Shown here: positions 7,137-10,672 of the stretch, piece by piece
Layout: every line of letters begins with the position of its first letter
How positions within the stretch are numbered: position 1 is the first letter of the stretch
Assembly: GCA_030150305.1 (NCBI GenBank)
Contig: JASLGD010000076.1
Coordinates: 1 to 10,672 of the forward strand
DNA length: 10,672 bases
Direction: 5' to 3'
From: Caldimonas sp.
Lineage (GTDB): Bacteria > Pseudomonadota > Gammaproteobacteria > Burkholderiales > Burkholderiaceae_C
The notes under the pieces: generated by a model
The model's input: only the letters and a program-made list of their open reading frames with translations
Databases searched by the model: none
Told to the model about the DNA's origin: nothing
Translations under genes and position numbers: made by a program

Positions 7137-9227
7137 ATGAAGATCTTCAGCTCCCTCCATCTGCTCGCGGCGCTCGGTGCCCTCGGCGTCGTCGGGTCTG
7201 CATCGGCGCAGGACACGTCGCAGTGGAAGTGCTCGTCGTGCCCGTATCCGAAGGGCACGACCGGCAGCGTCGACGCGGGCGTCGGCTACGTCAGCGACAA
7301 GTCGCAAAAGTTCGGCGACTTCACCGGCCTCGACAACAAGGGCGCCTACGGGATCCTCGGCGGCAACGTCAGCCGGCGCGGCGACGACGGCTACTGGGCC
7401 GACCTCTGGGGCGAGGACCTCGGCATCGACAGCCGGCGACTCTACGGCGAGTCCGGCCGCGAGGGCCGCTACACGCTGCGCGTCGGCTACAGCGAGATCG
7501 CCCGCAACTTCACCGAAGGCGCGTCCACTCCCTTCATCGGCAGCGGCGGCTCGGTGCTGACGCTGCCCGGCGGCTACCCCGCGTTCGACACCAGCGGCAT
7601 GCCGCTCGCGACGACGCTGTCGCCGATCGACCTCGGCTACAAGTACAAGCGCCTCGACGTCGGCGGCAGCGTGGTCGGCGGCCGCGACTGGGGATACACG
7701 CTCAGCTACCGTCACGACGAGCGCGACGGCACGAAGCCGACCGCCGGGTCCTTCTTCTCGAACGCTTCGCAGTTCGCAGCGCCCGTGCACGAGAAGACCG
7801 ACCAGGCCGAGGCCGGCTTGTCCTACGCGACGAAGAAGATGCAGGCGACCCTCGGCTACCAGTTCTCGTCGTTTCGCAACGAGAACAAGAGCGTGATCTG
7901 GACGAATCCGTTCGTCCCGGCCGCCGCCGGCGCGACGACCGGCCAGCTCGCGCTTGCACCCGACAACCAGTTCCAGCAGATCCGCGGCACCTTCGGCTAC
8001 GACTTCTCGCCGACGACGCGCCTCAGCGCCGAGCTCGCGTACGGCCGCATGACGCAGGACGACGCGTTCCTGCCGACGACGCAGAACGCGTTGCTCGCAC
8101 CGACGGTGCTGCCGATGCCGGCGCAGTCGCTCGGCGGCCGCGTCGACACGTTCAACGGCGGCGTCCGGCTGACGTCGGCACCGATGACCGGCCTCAAGCT
8201 CACGGCGAGCTGGGACCACGATCGGCGCGACAACAAGACGCCGATCCGCGCCTATCCGATCGTCGTCACCGACCTGTTCGCGACCGGCACCACGCGCGAC
8301 AACACGCCGTTCAGCACGACCATCGACCGCGTCAAGCTGATCGGCGACTACGCCAACGGCCTTCCCGCAGCGATGCGCGTCACCGGCGCCGTCGAGGTCG
8401 ACCAGCGCGACCGCAGCTACCAGGAAGTCGAGACGACCCGCGAGACGACGATCTGGGGCAAGCTCGCGGCGCAGCCGACCGAGAAGCTGACGACGTGGTT
8501 CAAGGTCGCGCATTCGTGGCGCGACAACTCGACCTACGGCACCGCGACCTGGTTCGGCTACGCCGAGAACCCGCTGATGCGCAAGTTCAACCTCGCCGAC
8601 CGCGTCCGCAACAGCGCCGAGGCGCACGCCGACTTCGCGATCAGCGAGACGGTCTCGCTGGGACTGTCGGGCGACATCGCCGACGACGACTACAACCATT
8701 CACCGGTCGGGCTCACCGGATCGCGCAGCGCCAACCTCGCGCTCGAGCTGTCGGCGGCGATCAGCGAGAAGACGCACGCGCGCGGCTTCGTGCAGACGCA
8801 GCGCATCAGCTCGGACCAGAACGGCAGCCAGTCGTTCTCCGTCGTCGACTGGCACGGCTACGTCAAGGACAAGTTCGACACCCTCGGTGCCGGCATCAAG
8901 CACGCCGCGATCCCGAACAAGCTCGATCTCGGCGCCGACGTCACGTTCTCGCGCTCGCGCAGCGACACCTCGGTGTTCACGGCGCTCGGGCCGCCGCCCT
9001 TCCCGACCGCGAAGACGACGCTCGACAGCCTGACCGTCTACGCGAACTACAGGCTGAAGGACAACCTCGCGATCCTCGGCGGGCTGACGTTCGAGCACTA
9101 CGACTCGACCGACTGGCACCTCGACGGCGTCGCGCCCGGCACGGTGCCGAACCTGCTTGCGCTCGGCATGCAGTCGCCGCACTACTCGGTGACCGTGCTG
9201 CGGGTTGCGCTGCGCTACCGCTTCTGA
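7137..9227 (+). CDS. mtrB: MtrB/MtoB/PioB-family outer-membrane beta-barrel protein
   Basis: This is the outer-membrane porin that sheathes the periplasmic decaheme cytochrome and docks the surface cytochrome. The 696 residues match Shewanella MtrB in length. A Sec signal peptide (about 1-24, cleavage after SASA) is followed by a CXXC motif, WKCSSCP (Cys32, Cys35), a known feature of MtrB-type proteins; no other cysteine is present. The rest is alternating amphipathic strands rich in Gly, Tyr, Asp and Arg, ending in VALRYRF with a terminal Phe, the usual recognition signal for barrel assembly. In the solved Mtr complex this family forms a 26-stranded barrel. It starts 49 bases after the MtrA-family gene, with only a weak GGA upstream of ATG 7137. 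It is the last gene of the operon and ends 6 bases from a convergent gene; no clear terminator is visible. Confidence 0.94.
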   Translation: MKIFSSLHLLAALGALGVVGSASAQDTSQWKCSSCPYPKGTTGSVDAGVGYVSDKSQKFGDFTGLDNKGAYGILGGNVSRRGDDGYWADLWGEDLGIDSRRLYGESGREGRYTLRVGYSEIARNFTEGASTPFIGSGGSVLTLPGGYPAFDTSGMPLATTLSPIDLGYKYKRLDVGGSVVGGRDWGYTLSYRHDERDGTKPTAGSFFSNASQFAAPVHEKTDQAEAGLSYATKKMQATLGYQFSSFRNENKSVIWTNPFVPAAAGATTGQLALAPDNQFQQIRGTFGYDFSPTTRLSAELAYGRMTQDDAFLPTTQNALLAPTVLPMPAQSLGGRVDTFNGGVRLTSAPMTGLKLTASWDHDRRDNKTPIRAYPIVVTDLFATGTTRDNTPFSTTIDRVKLIGDYANGLPAAMRVTGAVEVDQRDRSYQEVETTRETTIWGKLAAQPTEKLTTWFKVAHSWRDNSTYGTATWFGYAENPLMRKFNLADRVRNSAEAHADFAISETVSLGLSGDIADDDYNHSPVGLTGSRSANLALELSAAISEKTHARGFVQTQRISSDQNGSQSFSVVDWHGYVKDKFDTLGAGIKHAAIPNKLDLGADVTFSRSRSDTSVFTALGPPPFPTAKTTLDSLTVYANYRLKDNLAILGGLTFEHYDSTDWHLDGVAPGTVPNLLALGMQSPHYSVTVLRVALRYRF

Positions 9228-9233
9228 CGCAGA

Positions 9234-10394
9234 TCAGCGCCGCGACGCGCTCGCCGCCGATGCGCGCCAGTGCGCGAGCACCTCGGCTTCGCGCTCGGCG
9301 CTCAAGCCCGCACGCAGCTTCGCCTGCCGTGCCGCCGGTTGGCTGCGGAACCACGCGAGCGTGTCGGCCGCCGTCTTCTCGAGCGGGCGAAACGTCAGCC
9401 CCGCCGCGACCGCGCGCACGATCGAACGGCGTGCGAACCCGGCGCTCTCGCCTTCGCCCGGAACCCACGCCGGCAGGTCGCTCCACGGCGACACGTGCTC
9501 GGCCTCGAGGAACGCCGTCGGCACCCACGTGAGGCGCGCGTCGGCGCGGACCGCGTCGGCGATGCCGGCGAGCATCGCGCGCATCGTGAGCGGCTGCGCC
9601 GGCCCGGTTGCGTTGAAGGTTCCCGTCGTTCGCGTTTCGGCCATGCGGATCGTCCACTCGGCGAGATCGCGCGCGTCGATGAATTGCACCGGATCGCCGC
9701 CGTCGCCGGGAGCGAGCACGTCGCCGCCGCGCGCGAGGCGCACCGGCCAGTAGGTGAAGCGATCGGTCTCGTCGCCGGGGCCGACGATGAGCCCGGGCCG
9801 GATCACGGTCGTTCGCTCGCCGAACTGCCGCCGCGCCTGCTCCTCGCTCGCTGCCTTCAGCGGGCCGTACAGCTCGCCGATGCGGCCGCGCAGCGTCTCT
9901 GCGGTCTCGGCCATCGGGTCGGCGCCTGCGTAGCGCGCGACCGCGGCCGACTCGTCGGCGGCCTGGTCGTTGTCGGCGTAGACCGAGACCGTCGAGATGA
10001 AGACGTATTGGCCGACGCGATCGCGCAGGACGCGCGCGGCGTCGCGCACCCAGAACGGCAGCGTCGTCGGGTTGTCGATGCAGACGTCCCACGTCCCGCC
10101 CTCGAGCGACTTGAGGTCGCCGGTGTTGCGGTCGCCGACCAGCTCGACGACCTCGCCCGGCCACGCGTGCGGGCTGCGGCCGCGGTTGAAGAGCGTGACG
10201 TGGTGGCCGCGCGCGAGCGCGTACGCGACCTGGTGCGGGCCGGTGAAGCCGGTGCCGCCGAGGATGAGGATGCGAAGCTTCCGCTTCGGCTCGGCGGCCG
10301 CGCCGACCGCGTCCGCAGCGGCGCCGAGTTGCGGTGCGGCGAGCGCGGAGACCGCCGTGGCGGCGTGAAGAAGATCGCGGCGGGTCATGGCCAT
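9234..10394 (-). CDS. Tat-exported NAD(P)-binding SDR / epimerase-like protein
   Basis: The 386-residue product is a member of the extended short-chain dehydrogenase/epimerase superfamily; substrate unknown. A twin-arginine signal opens the protein (MTRRDLL then a hydrophobic Ala-rich stretch to about residue 33), which suggests export of the folded protein with its cofactor. The Rossmann nucleotide loop is GGTGFTG (46-52), followed by the second beta strand ending FNRG. The catalytic pattern is present: Ser near 134-137 (STVSVY) and Tyr176-x3-Lys180. VIRPGLIVGPGD and the FIDARDLAEW segment are typical of this superfamily. Start choice lies between ATG codons at 10394 and 10388, in the same frame; both retain the twin Arg, and neither has a strong ribosome-binding site. 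A more distant start is open but would hide the signal. It is convergent with the conduit operon and probably not part of it. Confidence 0.82.
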   Translation of the reverse strand: MAMTRRDLLHAATAVSALAAPQLGAAADAVGAAAEPKRKLRILILGGTGFTGPHQVAYALARGHHVTLFNRGRSPHAWPGEVVELVGDRNTGDLKSLEGGTWDVCIDNPTTLPFWVRDAARVLRDRVGQYVFISTVSVYADNDQAADESAAVARYAGADPMAETAETLRGRIGELYGPLKAASEEQARRQFGERTTVIRPGLIVGPGDETDRFTYWPVRLARGGDVLAPGDGGDPVQFIDARDLAEWTIRMAETRTTGTFNATGPAQPLTMRAMLAGIADAVRADARLTWVPTAFLEAEHVSPWSDLPAWVPGEGESAGFARRSIVRAVAAGLTFRPLEKTAADTLAWFRSQPAARQAKLRAGLSAEREAEVLAHWRASAASASRR

Positions 10395-10497
10395 GGCGCG
10401 TGCTCGGTTGGGGTTTCCGATGCTAGGCGAGCAGCCCCGCGGTTGCACCGCCATGTCGGCGGGCCGATGATCGTCGCTCCGTTCGCAGGAGCTTTCG
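10395..10497. promoter_or_regulatory. Divergent intergenic region between two exported Rossmann-fold genes
   Basis: This 103-base gap must hold the start signals for the leftward SDR gene and for the rightward partial gene. On the - strand, TAGCAT (bases 10425-10420) is a passable -10 box for the SDR gene, with only a weak -35 upstream. On the + strand, TTGCAC at 10443-10448 could be a -35, but no good -10 follows. The assignments are tentative. Confidence 0.3.
10487..10491 (+). promoter_or_regulatory. Ribosome-binding site of the partial reductase-like gene
   Basis: AGGAG lies 6 bases before the ATG at 10498 and fixes the start of the gene that runs off the right edge. Confidence 0.75.
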
Positions 10498-10672
10498 ATG
10501 CGCCACGCTGAGCTGATCGTCCCCCGCCGCCGCGCGATCGTCGTCGCCGGCGCCGCCTTCGCGCTCGCCGCACTCGCACGCCACGGCGGCGCGCTCGCGC
10601 AGGCGACGGGCGCCAAGCTGCGCATCGGCACGATCGGCGCGGGTCGCATCGGCGGCACCGTCGGCGGCCTGT
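10498..10672 (+). CDS. Exported NAD(P)/F420-reductase-like Rossmann protein, N-terminus only
   Basis: Only the first 58 residues are in the window, and the frame is open to the edge. Residues 9-35 form a probable twin-arginine signal (PRRR followed by an Ala-rich hydrophobic stretch, likely cleavage after ALA). The mature part begins KLRIGTIGAGRIGGTVGGL, a Rossmann dinucleotide loop (GAGRIGG) that resembles NADPH-dependent F420 reductases and related NADP-binding oxidoreductases. The AGGAG site 6 bases upstream supports the ATG at 10498. It is divergent from the SDR gene, which is also exported. The catalytic region is not visible, so the function beyond nucleotide binding is uncertain. Confidence 0.7.
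   Translation, partial: MRHAELIVPRRRAIVVAGAAFALAALARHGGALAQATGAKLRIGTIGAGRIGGTVGGL

Noticed and set aside
3209..7258. A 1349-codon open frame on the - strand, antisense to the decaheme genes
   Set aside because: Its product is Arg/Val/Ala low-complexity with no recognisable domain, and it mirrors strongly supported + strand heme proteins. It is a shadow of GC-rich third-position codon use.
9212..9240. Possible bidirectional terminator between the convergent MtrB-family and SDR genes
   Set aside because: Only a 4-base pairing (CTGA/TCAG) around the two stop codons and a distant GCGCT/AGCGC are visible, with no U-tracts.
7130..9532. An 800-codon + strand frame overlapping the MtrB-family gene
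   Set aside because: It is out of frame with the clear barrel protein, is Arg/His/Gln-rich, and has no signal peptide or family motif.

Overview
This GC-rich window most likely comes from a betaproteobacterium. The RatA/COQ10-like gene, the TRAP dicarboxylate-type permeases and the Mto/Mtr-type cytochrome genes fit that group. No rRNA or other taxonomic marker is present, so the placement is an inference.

The centre of the window (2140-9227, + strand) is a five-gene extracellular electron transfer locus that appears complete. In order it encodes a small monoheme periplasmic cytochrome like MtoD, a tetraheme membrane-anchored NapC/NirT/CymA-type quinol dehydrogenase, a large decaheme surface lipoprotein of the OmcA/MtrC family, a periplasmic decaheme cytochrome of the MtrA/MtoA/PioA/DmsE family, and a 696-residue outer-membrane barrel of the MtrB/MtoB/PioB family. 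By heme-motif count the products carry 1 + 4 + 10 + 10 = 25 c-type hemes. Together they would form a path from the quinone pool, through the periplasm and across the outer membrane, to an extracellular acceptor or donor such as Fe(III)/Fe(II) minerals, humics or an electrode. The set mixes Mto features (MtoD-like shuttle) with Mtr features (surface decaheme protein), so the direction of electron flow cannot be read from sequence alone.

Left of this locus, on the - strand and reading away from it, are ratA (1428-1865), a TRAP small permease dctQ (648-1316) and the N-terminal half of a TRAP large permease dctM (1-651, cut by the window edge). dctQ and dctM overlap by four bases. A 274-base divergent gap separates ratA from the cytochrome operon and should hold both promoters.

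Right of the locus, and convergent with it across a gap of only 6 bases, is a - strand gene for a Tat-exported NAD-binding SDR/epimerase-like protein (9234-10394). Divergent from that is the start of another exported Rossmann-fold protein (10498 to the window edge) resembling F420/NADP-binding reductases. No RNA genes, insertion sequences, CRISPR arrays or attachment sites were seen. The long antisense reading frames are by-products of high GC.
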